A stretch of DNA of 64,000 nt from DATADD01 sp046262355 (GCA_046262355.1 JBHEMX010000091.1:21149-85148), one strand, 5' to 3'. Shown: positions 43,018-51,555, counted from the first letter of the stretch. Notes: generated by a model from the sequence alone, not told the origin. Numbers and translations are program-made.

Positions 43018-43788
43018 TCAGGGCGCTCGCTCCGGCGTGGGATGGAGGTGACGCCGCTCGTCGCCCGGATGGTGGTGCTCGTGCGGCACCGCGGCGTGCT
43101 GCTCGCGTGGAGGCCCGTCGTAGGCGACGCGCCCGGCGGCCAGCACCACGGTGCGCCCGACGAGATCCTCCATGACGCCGAGCGCGTGGGCGACGAGAAG
43201 GACCGAGCGGCCCTCGTCATGCAGGCGCCCGAGGGTCGCGGCGAAGCTCGCCTGGCTCTCGAGATCGACCCCGGACACGGGCTCGTCGAGAACGAGGACA
43301 TCGGGCTCGGCCGCGAGCGCTCTTGCTATGAGCACGCGCTGCTGCTGACCGCCGGACAGCGACGAGACGGGGGAGGTGGCGAGCTCTGTGAGACCGACGA
43401 TGTCGAGCGCTCGGCGCGCCGCATCCCGATCCCGGGCACCGTAGCGTGCCGGCCATCTCACGTGAGCTATGCGACCGGACAGCGCGACCTCTCCCACCGT
43501 CGCCGGCACGCCGGCGGCTGCGGTGAAGCGCTGGGGCACGTAGCCGACGCGGCGCCACTCGCGAAAGCGCTGCAAGGGCGCGCCGAAGAGGCGGACCTCT
43601 CCGGCGGCGACGGGCACGAGTCCCAGCAGCGTCCGGATCAGCGTGGTCTTGCCCGACCCGTTCGCTCCGAGCAGCACGACGAACTCCCCCGCCGTGAAGC
43701 GGAAGTCGACGTCGTGAAGCACCCGGCGACCGGCGAGGATCACGCGCCCGCCGCGCAGCTCGAAGGGCGGCGCCTCGTTCACCGGCAC
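43018..43788 (-). CDS. znuC: Zinc ABC transporter ATPase
   Basis: ATPase with Walker A GANGSGKTTLIRTLLG, signature LSGGQQQRVLIARALA, Walker B VLVLDEPVSGVD and H-loop LLVAHALG. The C-terminus is rich in His (HAAVPHEHHHPGDERRHLHP), which probably binds zinc. The start may be GTG 43788 or GTG 43782; the latter gives a GTGA overlap with the znuA stop, the same style as other junctions here. Length 256 aa from 43788. Confidence 0.92.
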   Translation of the reverse strand: MPVNEAPPFELRGGRVILAGRRVLHDVDFRFTAGEFVVLLGANGSGKTTLIRTLLGLVPVAAGEVRLFGAPLQRFREWRRVGYVPQRFTAAAGVPATVGEVALSGRIAHVRWPARYGARDRDAARRALDIVGLTELATSPVSSLSGGQQQRVLIARALAAEPDVLVLDEPVSGVDLESQASFAATLGRLHDEGRSVLLVAHALGVMEDLVGRTVVLAAGRVAYDGPPREQHAAVPHEHHHPGDERRHLHPTPERAP

Positions 43789-44645
43789 CGCATCGCTTCG
43801 GCGAGCGCGTCGAGGTTGGAGTCCATGACACTTATGTAATCGCCGTTGTCGGGAACCAGCTCCAAGGGGTCGAGCACCTCGGTGCGCACCCCAACCTCTT
43901 CCGCCACCGTCTCGGCGATCTTGGGGGAGACGAGGGTCTCGTAGAAGATCGTGGTGACGTCGTTGGCGCGCGCGAAGCGAGCGGCGCCGGCGACGCTCTG
44001 AGGCGTCGGCTCCGCCTCTGGGTCGACACCGGCGATCCCGATCTGGCGCAGGTCGTAGCGGCGCGCGAGATAGCTGAAGGCGTCATGGCTGGTGACGAAG
44101 GCCCGGATCTTGCAGTCGCCGAGACGATCCCTGTAGCGCCCGTCGAGGGCATCGAGGTCCTTGCGCAGCGAGTCCGCGTTGGCCTCGAAGTCTTCCGCCC
44201 GCCGCGGGTCCAGCTCGGCGAGACGCTCCTCCACGAGGCGCGTCACGTCCGTCATCAACACCGGATCGAGCCATACATGGGGGTCCTCGGGGCGCCCACC
44301 GTCGAGCTCTTCCAGCACCTCCAGCACTCCCTCGTCGCGCTCGGCCACGACGTCCTCCACCGCGGGCTGGAACCCTCCACCGAGATGGATCAGCAGATCC
44401 GAGCCCGCGGCCGTGCGGATCTCGCCGATCGTGAGCTCGAGGTCGTGAGGCTCGGCTCCCGCCGGTGTGAGGTTGTGCACCTCGGCGAAGGTGCCGCCGA
44501 CCTCTTGCGCCACGAACGCGAGCGGATAGAAGGAACCGACGACGTCTACCTCGGCGTCATCGGTTCCCCCGGCCGAGGAGCTCCCGCAGGCTGCGCCGAG
44601 GAGGACGACGGCGGCGACGGCGAGGAGGGCAAGGAGACGGCGCAC
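43779..44645 (-). CDS. znuA: Zinc-binding lipoprotein, ZnuA-like
   Basis: Cluster A-I solute-binding protein. Lipobox LLGAAC with C20 lipidated; the zinc ligands should include the His of SFYPLAF... region (NLTPAGAEPHDLEL) and the His in PHVWLDP, with SHDAFSYLARRYDL and the Glu in FYETLVSPK. The usual His-rich loop is absent, replaced by an acidic segment (DVVAERDEGVLEVLEELDG). Length 288 aa. It is first in the operon and is preceded by the Zur box. Confidence 0.92.
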   Translation of the reverse strand: MRRLLALLAVAAVVLLGAACGSSSAGGTDDAEVDVVGSFYPLAFVAQEVGGTFAEVHNLTPAGAEPHDLELTIGEIRTAAGSDLLIHLGGGFQPAVEDVVAERDEGVLEVLEELDGGRPEDPHVWLDPVLMTDVTRLVEERLAELDPRRAEDFEANADSLRKDLDALDGRYRDRLGDCKIRAFVTSHDAFSYLARRYDLRQIGIAGVDPEAEPTPQSVAGAARFARANDVTTIFYETLVSPKIAETVAEEVGVRTEVLDPLELVPDNGDYISVMDSNLDALAEAMRCR

Positions 44646-44665
44646 AGACCGAGGCTAGCTACAAA

Positions 44666-44680
44666 TGAAAACGGTTGTCA
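44666..44680 (-). promoter_or_regulatory. Zur-box-like palindrome upstream of znuA
   Basis: TGAAAACGGTTGTCA is an imperfect inverted repeat (TGAAAAC/GTTGTCA, 6 of 7 pairs matched) centred on G44673, 21 bases before the znuA start. It resembles the AT-rich TGAAAAT-type Zur boxes of actinobacteria and stands out in GC-rich surroundings. Confidence 0.65.
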
Positions 44681-44742
44681 AGTTCGGCCCACCTGCGGGG
44701 CCGGAGCCGGAGCGTGCCGGCCCCCGCTCCCGGCACCCGCCA

Positions 44743-44793
44743 CCTCGAGTGGGTCGTGAGGCGCCAACTTGATCGCTGAGGACCCACTCGAGG
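44743..44793. repeat. Long inverted repeat in the GC-rich gap before the carboxylate-amine ligase
   Basis: CCTCGAGTGGGTC (44743-44755) and GACCCACTCGAGG (44781-44793) form a perfect 13-bp stem with a 25-base loop. Weaker GGAGCC/GGCTCC-type pairing extends outward over about 44700-44830. The 396-base gap between znuA and the ligase holds this structure, the Zur box and low-complexity CCGGCTCCGCTCC repeats; I see no gene. It may be a terminator or a transcript leader. Confidence 0.65.
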
Positions 44794-45041
44794 CTCCGGC
44801 ACCGCTCCCGGCTCCGCTCCGGCCCCCTCCCGGTTTCCGCTCCGCCCCCGCCGCTCCCGGCTTCCGCTCCGGCCCCCTTTCTCCTTGCGTTTGGACACGC
44901 CGGGCGTGCGCAACTGCAACCGGTTCGCCGAGGCACCGCCGCCCCCCCCGGCCCCGGCTCGCCCCGGCCCGCCGCCCGGACCCGCTTGGGGGCGCTGACG
45001 TAACATCGAAGCGAGCGCGGCAGAGGGCAGGGGGGCACGTC

Positions 45042-46226
45042 ATGAACATCGTCTTCAACGGCTCCGAGCGACCCACTCTCGGCGTCGAGATCGAGGCTCA
45101 GGTGGTCGACGAGGCCGGCGCGCTGGCCACCGACACCGCCGCGACCAAGATCCTCGCCGAGCTCGGCGACTCCCCCGGCTTCAAGCACGAGCTGCTCGAG
45201 TGCACGATCGAGGTCATCACCGACGTCTGCCCCACGGTCGGGGAGGTGCGACGGGACCTCGGCAGCAAGGTGGAGCGGCTGATCGACGTGGCCGAGGGCT
45301 TCGGCTACCGGATCCTGTGCACCGGAACTCATCCCTTCTCCGCGTGGAGCGACCAGACGGTGTCGCCGGACCCGCGCTATCAGCGTCTGATCGAGGACTG
45401 TCAGTGGACCGCGCGCCGCTTGCTCATCTTCGGCGTGCACACCCACGTCGGGCTGCGCTCCGGCGAGGAGGCCATGGCGGTGTCCAACAGCCTCGCCACA
45501 TTCATCCCACACTTCCTCGCGCTGTCTTCGTCGAGCCCGTTCTGGCAGGGCCGCGACACGGGCCTTGCGTCCGTGCGCTCGAAGATCTTCGAGTCCCTGC
45601 CGACCGCCGGTCTTCCCTACGCCATGGACAACTGGGGTCAGTTCCAGCGCTTCATGCGCACGCTCATCGGAGCGGGCACGATCCGCAGCATCCGCGAGGT
45701 GTGGTGGGACATCCGTCCTCACCCCGGCCTGGGCACCATCGAGCTGCGGATCTGCGACGGCATACCGTCGATGGACGAGACCTGCGCGATCGTCGCGCTG
45801 TCACAGTCCCTCGTCGTGTGGCTCGCCGAGCGCTACAACTCCGGGCTCCAGCTCCCCGTGCATCAAGCTTGGACGGTGCGTGAGAACAAGTGGCGGGCGT
45901 CCCGTTACGGTCTCGACGCCGAGATCATCCGCGACGAGGACGGCAACCTCGTTCACCTGAGGCGTTCGATCGGCGATCTCGTGGAGCGGCTCGAGCCGAT
46001 CGCCGAGCGGCTCGGATGTCTCCACGACCTCAAACGCGTCAACGACATGCTCGAGAGAGGTACGTCGGCGACGCGCCAGCGGGAGGTGTTCTCGGACACG
46101 AGGAACCTCGCGGCCGTCGTCGATTCGCTGGTGGAGGAGATGAGGGCGGGGTCCCCTCAGAAACTGCCCGACCGTGACCTCGTCGGGGGCACGGTCGTGA
46201 GCGGCGACCCCCTCCACGGCGAGTAG
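45042..46226 (+). CDS. Carboxylate-amine ligase, YbdK/GCS2 family
   Basis: Glutamate-cysteine ligase-like enzyme, 394 aa. The first residues MNIVFNGSERPTLGVEIEAQ carry the conserved Glu pair for metal-ATP; FGVHTHVGL, RIC(D)GIPSMDE and RENKWRASRYGLDA are GCS2 blocks. Members form gamma-glutamyl amide bonds (gshA, egtA) or have unknown carboxylate-amine ligase activity, so glutathione synthesis should not be assumed in an actinobacterium. ATG 45042 follows GGGCAGGGGGG. The gene ends 6 bases from convergent selB. Confidence 0.9.
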   Translation: MNIVFNGSERPTLGVEIEAQVVDEAGALATDTAATKILAELGDSPGFKHELLECTIEVITDVCPTVGEVRRDLGSKVERLIDVAEGFGYRILCTGTHPFSAWSDQTVSPDPRYQRLIEDCQWTARRLLIFGVHTHVGLRSGEEAMAVSNSLATFIPHFLALSSSSPFWQGRDTGLASVRSKIFESLPTAGLPYAMDNWGQFQRFMRTLIGAGTIRSIREVWWDIRPHPGLGTIELRICDGIPSMDETCAIVALSQSLVVWLAERYNSGLQLPVHQAWTVRENKWRASRYGLDAEIIRDEDGNLVHLRRSIGDLVERLEPIAERLGCLHDLKRVNDMLERGTSATRQREVFSDTRNLAAVVDSLVEEMRAGSPQKLPDRDLVGGTVVSGDPLHGE

Positions 46227-46232
46227 AGCCGA

Positions 46233-48062
46233 TCACAGGGTGGGACCAAGCGTTCTCAGGTCGCCTTGCCGGCGTGTGGCGCCGGTAGCGTCGAGCCATT
46301 CGCACAACGGCACCGCGTACTTGCGAGACGTGCCGAGCAGGTCCCGGATCCCGGCGACGGTAACGGGACCGTCGGACTCGATGCGCGCCCGTACCCGGCG
46401 CCGCGCCTCGGCGGCCCGGCCGCTCGTCAGATAGAAGTCCCCGATCTTGACTAGGCTTCCGCTCGCAACGAGTGCCCGGAGCAGTGCGGGGTCCGCGCGC
46501 AGCTCCCTGACCGGCGGCGGGGTGAAGCCGGCCTCGGAGAGGCGTTCGATCAGCTCTTGTTGAGCGCGTTGCTGGGCCGGGTCGAAGGTGACGGCGTGGG
46601 TGGCCAGTCGCACGCCGGGCCCCTCCTCGACGATGTCGGACATGCGACGCAGGAGGTCGTCGAAGGCGGCGGGCTCGAGTCCGGTCTCGGCGCGCAGCGC
46701 CTCACGCTGCATCCCTCGCTCCAGAGGGTGGGCGAGGTGGTGTGCGGCCAACGCGGAGCTCGCTCGTTCCTCCAGCGTTCGCAGCTTGCCGCGCGACACC
46801 AGAACCGGTCCGAGTCTCGCAACGGTGTCTGGGAGCGCGCCGGCCGAGGAACGCAGGAGCGCTTCGGCGGCGTCGACGATCTGCTCGGCTTCGACGATCG
46901 CCTCGAGCGTGGCCTCGGCGCTCGCCTGGCTCATCCGCTCGAGCAGCGCGGCGCGCCGTGCATCCGAGCGCCGAGCGAGGCCTGGGAGGGGGTCGAGAAC
47001 GATCCCGCCGCCGAAGGTCACAACCCGACCGGCATCACGCAACACGAAGCGGTCGCCCCGCACTAGAGGCAGCGGGTCCCGCAAGGTCAGCTGAGCGAAC
47101 CCCGCCTCGCCCGGCCTCAGCCGTTGAGCGCCCAGCAGCTTGAGCTTCACGGGCGTCTCGGCCGACCCCGCGTAGAGCAGGTGTGCTCCCTTCTCGGTGA
47201 GAACGTGTTCCCTTCCGATGACGTCGAATGCCAGCACCTGCACGCGCGCGTCCACGCGCCCGGTTGGACGCCACCGTCCGGGCTGCACGACAACGTCGCC
47301 GCGCGCCGCTCCTTGCCTCTGGAGGCCGGCGAGGTTGAGCGCCACGCGGTTTCCGGGCCCCACGTGATCGACCTTGCGCTTGTGGGTCTGCAGGGCACGG
47401 ATGCGGGCGCGCCGCCCCTCCGGTGCGAGCTCGATCTCGTCGCCCACCGCGAACGAGCCACCCGCGAGCGTTCCCGTGACGACGGTGCCGGCGCCCGCGA
47501 TCGTGAACACCCGGTCGACCCACAGGCGCGGACGACCTGCGTCGAGCGGCGGCGGCGCGCCTCCCACCATCTTGTCGATGGCGTCGACGAGGTCGGCGAG
47601 ACCCTCTCCGGTAGCCGCCGAGCAGGCAACGACGGGGGCTCCCACGAGCGTCGTCGGCTCCAATCGCTCGTGGATCTCCGCGCGCGCGATCTCGATGATC
47701 TCGGCGTCGACCGTGTCGGACTTGGTGAGTGCGACGACGCCCGAGGAGATGCCGAGCACGTCGAGGATCGCAAGGTGCTCGGCAGACTGCGGCATCCAAC
47801 CCTCGTTCGCGGCGACGACGAAGAGGCAGATCGACATCCCGCCGGCGCCCGCCAGCATGTTCTTGATGAAGCGCTCGTGGCCGGGCACGTCGATGAGACC
47901 GACCTCGCGTCCCGACGGCAGGCGCAGCCATGCGAAGCCGAGGTCGATCGTGAGGCCGCGCCGCTTCTCCTCTTCGAAGCGGTCGGGATCGATCCCGGTG
48001 AGGCGCTCGACCAGCGTGGACTTGCCGTGGTCGACGTGACCCGCCGTGCCGATGACGTGCAT
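46233..48062 (-). CDS. selB: Selenocysteine-specific elongation factor SelB
   Basis: Delivers Sec-tRNA to UGA codons marked by a SECIS hairpin. GTPase G1 is GTAGHVDHGKST (5-16), G3 DVPGHERF and G4 TKSD. The beta-barrel domains follow, then C-terminal winged helices that bind the mRNA (EVDLA-type region from about 400; ends SGRAAEARRRVRARIESDG ... GTSRKYAVPLCEWLD). Length 609 aa. ATG 48062 begins the conserved MHVIGTAGHVDHG. It is not adjacent to selA but is within 2 kb of it. Confidence 0.94.
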   Translation of the reverse strand: MHVIGTAGHVDHGKSTLVERLTGIDPDRFEEEKRRGLTIDLGFAWLRLPSGREVGLIDVPGHERFIKNMLAGAGGMSICLFVVAANEGWMPQSAEHLAILDVLGISSGVVALTKSDTVDAEIIEIARAEIHERLEPTTLVGAPVVACSAATGEGLADLVDAIDKMVGGAPPPLDAGRPRLWVDRVFTIAGAGTVVTGTLAGGSFAVGDEIELAPEGRRARIRALQTHKRKVDHVGPGNRVALNLAGLQRQGAARGDVVVQPGRWRPTGRVDARVQVLAFDVIGREHVLTEKGAHLLYAGSAETPVKLKLLGAQRLRPGEAGFAQLTLRDPLPLVRGDRFVLRDAGRVVTFGGGIVLDPLPGLARRSDARRAALLERMSQASAEATLEAIVEAEQIVDAAEALLRSSAGALPDTVARLGPVLVSRGKLRTLEERASSALAAHHLAHPLERGMQREALRAETGLEPAAFDDLLRRMSDIVEEGPGVRLATHAVTFDPAQQRAQQELIERLSEAGFTPPPVRELRADPALLRALVASGSLVKIGDFYLTSGRAAEARRRVRARIESDGPVTVAGIRDLLGTSRKYAVPLCEWLDATGATRRQGDLRTLGPTL

Positions 48063-48200
48063 GCGCGCACGATAAACGCGCGCGCGAAGCCGGCGGCTCG
48101 CCCGTTCGTTGCTCTCGGTGCCGGAACGGTCGCCATCCGAGCATCCCGGTCGCAATGCTTTGCCGTTTACCGAGACGGCGGCAGGGGTACCGCGGCTGCT

Positions 48201-48851
48201 ATGTGCGCGGTGGCCGTCCTCGACGTCGACGGGACGCTCGTCGACACGAACTATCAACACGCTATCGCCTGGTACCGGGCCTTTCGCGAGCACGGCGTCG
48301 TCCTGCAAGTATGGAGGATCCATCGCCACATCGGGATGGGAGGCGACCATATGGTCGCCGCGCTGGCCGGGCGCAACATGGAAGACGACAAGGGCGACGA
48401 CATCCGAGCGACCGAGAAGAAGCTCTACCAGGAGCTGATCGACGAGGTCGAGCCCATGCATGGAGCGCGCTCTCTGCTCAAGGAGCTCAAGCGCCGAGGG
48501 CACGCCGTCGTGCTGGCAAGCTCCGCCAAGTCCGAGGAGATGGATCACTACCTCGAGCAGCTCGATGCGACCGGCATCATCGATGGATGGACGACGTCGG
48601 CCGACGTATCCGCCACGAAACCGGCGCCCGACCTCATCGAGAGCGCGCTCGAGAAGGCAGAAGGCCGGGACGGCGTCATGGTCGGAGACTCGACGTTCGA
48701 CTGCGAGGCGGCGTCCAACGCGGGGCTCAAGACGATCGCCGTGTTGACGGGCGGCTTCTCGGAGCAGGAGCTCCGCGAGGCGGGGGCGCTCGCGGTGTTC
48801 GAGTCGATCGAGCAGCTCGAGCAGCGCCTCGATGAGACGCCGCTCGCCTGA
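48201..48851 (+). CDS. HAD-superfamily phosphatase (beta-phosphoglucomutase-like)
   Basis: HAD IA hydrolase, 216 aa. Nucleophile D8 and acid/base D10 in LDVDGTLVDTN, a cap (QHAIAWYRAFREHG), the Thr/Ser motif VLASSAKSEEMDHYL, Lys in ATKPAPDLI and acidic motif VGDSTFDCEAASNAG. It likely removes phosphate from a small metabolite; substrate unknown. It sits between selB (divergent, 138 bases) and selA (convergent). Whether it acts in selenium metabolism cannot be told. Confidence 0.88.
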   Translation: MCAVAVLDVDGTLVDTNYQHAIAWYRAFREHGVVLQVWRIHRHIGMGGDHMVAALAGRNMEDDKGDDIRATEKKLYQELIDEVEPMHGARSLLKELKRRGHAVVLASSAKSEEMDHYLEQLDATGIIDGWTTSADVSATKPAPDLIESALEKAEGRDGVMVGDSTFDCEAASNAGLKTIAVLTGGFSEQELREAGALAVFESIEQLEQRLDETPLA

Positions 48852-48882
48852 TCTCCGCTGGAGATCTACCTCGTCCCCGGTG

Positions 48883-48914
48883 CACAGCGCCGACGCTCGG
48901 CGCGTTGCGCTGTG
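48883..48914. terminator. Bidirectional hairpin between the HAD gene and selA
   Basis: CACAGCGC (48883-48890) pairs with GCGCTGTG (48907-48914) around a loop that can itself pair (CGACGC.. with GCGCG). It lies in the 73-base gap between convergent genes. Confidence 0.5.
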
Positions 48915-48924
48915 ACCTCCTGGT

Positions 48925-50316
48925 CTAACTCAGGGCCAGGATGACCAGCTTGCCGAGCAGATCATCCTGTGACGGGAAGACGCTGCGGAGGTCGAGCAGC
49001 ACGACGTCGTCCTCGATGCGCGCTATGACCGGCGGCGCGCCGCCGCGTAGGGCGCGCTCGACCTCCTCGGCGCGCCGCTCGCTGTGCCGCAGTGAGACCG
49101 CCCACGAGGGTAGCTCCGCCCCCGGCAGCGAGCCTCCCCCGGTCACGGCCTTGGACGCCACGACCTCGACCTTGACGCCGGCGGAAGTCACATGTTCGTC
49201 GAGTCGAGCGGTGAGCGCGTGGGCACGTCGCTCGAGCTCGGCGGGGGCGGCTCGCGCCATCCGCCACAGCGGAAGTTGATCGACGCGGCCCTCGAGGTGG
49301 GCTCGCGCGGTCGCCTCGAGCGCCGCGACCGTCATCTTGCCGACGCGTACGGCTCGGAGCAGCGGATGTTTGGAGATCTTGTCGATGAGGTCTCCGCGCC
49401 CGGCGATGACGCCGGCCTGCGGTCCGCCGAAGAGCTTGTCGCCCGAGAACGTCACGAGATCTGCGCCGTCGTCTAGAGAAGCATGGACGAGCGGCTCGCC
49501 GGTCGACTCCCCAAGCTCCGGAGGAGCTCCGACCAGCCCGGAACCGAGGTCGTGCAGGAACAGAACCCCGCGCCCGCGCGCGAGGCGCGCGAGATCTCGC
49601 GCCGGCACCGAGGTCGTGAAGCCCACGATCCTGTAGTTGGACGGATGCACCTTGAGGATGGCCGCAGTGTCCGCGCTCACTGCACGTTCGTAGTCGACGA
49701 GATGAGTCCTGTTGGTGGTCCCGACCTCGACGAGGCTCGTTCCGGAAGCGGCCATGACGTCGGGGATACGGAACTCGCCGCCGATCTCGATCAGCTCGCC
49801 CCTGCTTATGACGACCTCTCGCCCGGAGCACAGGGCCGCGAGCGAGAGCAGCACTGCTGCGGCGTTGTTGTTGACGACGAGCGCGGACTCGGCGCCGGTG
49901 AGTCGCGTGAGCAACGCTTGAGCGTGGCTGTAGCGGCTTCCACGTCGTCCCGTGACGAGGTCGTACTCCAGGTTCGAATAGCCGCGCGCGACGCGCGCCA
50001 CGGCTTCGATCTGCTCGTCGCCGAGCGGAACCCGGCCGAGGTTCGTGTGGATCAGCACTCCCGTCGCGTTGACGACCGGTTGCAGCAGCGTCTTGGAGTG
50101 CTCGACGAGGAGCGACCGGGCCTCGGCCACGATGTCGTCGAACGAGCCGACGGCTTCGCCGGCGCGCGCTCTCGCCCGCGCTCGCCCCACGGCGCGCCGG
50201 GCGACGTCCACGGCGAGGTCGTGGGCGGCCTCGGGCACGGCGGCCGCGATGCGGTCGATGGCGGGCAAACCCCTGAGACGCGCCTGGACGTCGCCGGCGC
50301 CGGGCGCCTCGCTCAT
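48925..50316 (-). CDS. selA: L-seryl-tRNA(Sec) selenium transferase SelA
   Basis: PLP enzyme that turns Ser-tRNA(Sec) into Sec-tRNA(Sec) using selenophosphate. The PLP lysine is K294 in TFSGDKLFGGPQAG. Other family blocks are NATGVLIHTNLGRVPL, GRRGSRYSHAQALL and VGTTNRTHLVDYERA. Length 463 aa is normal. The GTG/ATG at 50316 lies 3 bases from the response regulator stop on the same strand. SelD, which makes selenophosphate, is not in the window. Confidence 0.95.
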   Translation of the reverse strand: MSEAPGAGDVQARLRGLPAIDRIAAAVPEAAHDLAVDVARRAVGRARARARAGEAVGSFDDIVAEARSLLVEHSKTLLQPVVNATGVLIHTNLGRVPLGDEQIEAVARVARGYSNLEYDLVTGRRGSRYSHAQALLTRLTGAESALVVNNNAAAVLLSLAALCSGREVVISRGELIEIGGEFRIPDVMAASGTSLVEVGTTNRTHLVDYERAVSADTAAILKVHPSNYRIVGFTTSVPARDLARLARGRGVLFLHDLGSGLVGAPPELGESTGEPLVHASLDDGADLVTFSGDKLFGGPQAGVIAGRGDLIDKISKHPLLRAVRVGKMTVAALEATARAHLEGRVDQLPLWRMARAAPAELERRAHALTARLDEHVTSAGVKVEVVASKAVTGGGSLPGAELPSWAVSLRHSERRAEEVERALRGGAPPVIARIEDDVVLLDLRSVFPSQDDLLGKLVILALS

Positions 50317-50319
50317 TGC

Positions 50320-50985
50320 CTAGGGGTTGTAGTCGAGGATGCGCCGGCGCATCGCTTCCTGTATCGCCGACACCCTGTTGTTGACGTGGAGCTTGGAGTA
50401 GATGTTGGCGACGTGCGTCGTCACGGTCCGTTCGGAGATCGAAAGGCGGCTGGCGATCGTCTTGTTCGGCAGTCCCTCGCTCATGCGCTTGAGGATCTCT
50501 CGCTCGCGCGGCGTCAGAGGCTGGTAGACCTCGGCCACGTCGGTCTTCTGGTAGGACTGGAACTCCGACAGCACCTGAGTCGCGAGCCCGGCGTCGAGCT
50601 TGCCCTCGCCGCGCGCCACATCCTTGACGGTCGCCACGACCTCCTCGAGCTCGGCGGTCTTCAGCAGATATCCGGATGCGCCGGCCTTGAGTGCGTCGAA
50701 GACGAACCTCTGCTCGTCGTGGCCCGACAGCACGAGCACTCCGACGTTGGGGAACGCGTTCTTGATCTCGCGCGTCGCCTCGATGCCGTCCTTGGTCGGC
50801 ATGATGACGTCGATCAGGACGACGTCGGGCTCCATCGATTCCACGGCGGCAACCGCCTCGCTCCCATCGGACGCCTCCCCGACGACCTCGATGTCACCGT
50901 GGCTCTCGAGCATCGTCTTCATGCCGCGACGGATCAGATCATGGTCGTCGATCAGCACGACCTTTATGGAGCGCTCGTTCGTCAT
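50320..50985 (-). CDS. NarL/FixJ-family response regulator
   Basis: Receiver with D59 (VVLIDVIMPTKDG) and a LuxR-type DNA-binding domain (LTPREREILKRMSEGLPNKTIASRLSISERTVTTHVANIY). ATG at 50985 was chosen, in the conserved MTNERSIKVVLIDDH position; further upstream the frame overlaps the neighbouring small membrane protein. Length 221 aa. It is encoded just before selA on the same strand. Its kinase partner is unknown. Confidence 0.92.
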   Translation of the reverse strand: MTNERSIKVVLIDDHDLIRRGMKTMLESHGDIEVVGEASDGSEAVAAVESMEPDVVLIDVIMPTKDGIEATREIKNAFPNVGVLVLSGHDEQRFVFDALKAGASGYLLKTAELEEVVATVKDVARGEGKLDAGLATQVLSEFQSYQKTDVAEVYQPLTPREREILKRMSEGLPNKTIASRLSISERTVTTHVANIYSKLHVNNRVSAIQEAMRRRILDYNP

Positions 50986-51037
50986 ACGAGGATGATAGGA
51001 CCATGTGCGGGGGGCGACACGGAACGGGCGGAGACCG

Positions 51038-51268
51038 GTGAGCGGCACGAACCGAGCAGACGATGGGATGAGGCCGGAGTTGCGGTGGACGGTGGGCTGT
51101 CTCGTGGGTGCGACGGCTCTGGTAGGGACGTTGATCCTCGCACTGCTGATCGCTCTCGCTCTGCAACCGCCGACCTGGGTGCAGGTGACGGTGGGCGTGC
51201 TCCTCGCCGCCGGCGGGGCACTGCTGGCGTGGCTCGTGGCGACCGCGCTGGCGCGCCGCGGATCCTGA
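51038..51268 (+). CDS. Small two-helix membrane protein, 76 aa
   Basis: A GTG at 51038 follows GGGCGGAG. The product has two hydrophobic helices (VGCLVGATALVGTLILALLI and VTVGVLLAAGGALLAWLVAT) joined by a short loop and ends in RRGS. It is divergent from the NarL-type regulator gene. I do not recognise the family; a small stress or holin-like membrane protein is possible. It ends 28 bases before the convergent small charged gene. Confidence 0.55.
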   Translation: MSGTNRADDGMRPELRWTVGCLVGATALVGTLILALLIALALQPPTWVQVTVGVLLAAGGALLAWLVATALARRGS

Positions 51269-51296
51269 TCCTGTGAGGGCGGCCGCCGGCCCGGAG

Positions 51297-51500
51297 TTAG
51301 GTGCGGGGCTCGCCTTGCTCTTGCTCGCCTTGCTCCTGCTCGCCCTGTTCGTTCACGTCTTGCTCGGCCTGCTCGACCTTGCCGTGGAGCTCATCCATCT
51401 TCTCGGAGGCTCGGCGCGCCTTCTCGTCCGCCTCGTCGCGGGACTCGAGGCGCTCGGCGGGCGTCTCTTGGGGAGCAGCGTCTTTCCCAGATTCACCCAT
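51297..51500 (-). CDS. Small hydrophilic coiled-coil protein with EQGEQ repeats
   Basis: A 67-aa acidic protein. AGGGGGC lies 5 bases before the ATG at 51500, a strong ribosome site. The sequence is Glu/Gln-rich, ending in repeats (QGEQEQGEQEQGEPRT), and is probably a coiled coil or disordered. It is divergent from whiB. No family recognised. Its size and charge recall small stress-induced proteins, but that is speculative. Confidence 0.6.
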   Translation of the reverse strand: MGESGKDAAPQETPAERLESRDEADEKARRASEKMDELHGKVEQAEQDVNEQGEQEQGEQEQGEPRT

Positions 51501-51530
51501 TGACGCCCCCTGGATATGTAGTACAAAGAT

Positions 51531-51555
51531 GGTTCCCCCTGGTGGGGAACCTTTT
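51531..51555 (+). terminator. Terminator-like hairpin (possible attenuator) upstream of whiB
   Basis: GGTTCCCC (51531-51538) pairs with GGGGAACC (51544-51551), and TTTT follows at once: a classic rho-independent stop. It is 160 bases before the whiB start with no coding gene on the same strand just upstream. It may end an earlier transcript, or act as an attenuator of a whiB leader. Confidence 0.62.

Noticed and set aside
43779..44645. Manganese or iron specificity for the binding protein
   Set aside because: The operon contains a Fur-family regulator with Zur-type context and a Zur-like box, and ZnuC has a His-rich tail; zinc is the better fit, although only inferred.
47124..48200. Long N-terminal extension of the HAD phosphatase on the plus strand
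   Set aside because: It lies antisense to selB with no family match; similarity starts at MCAVAVLDVDGT at 48201.
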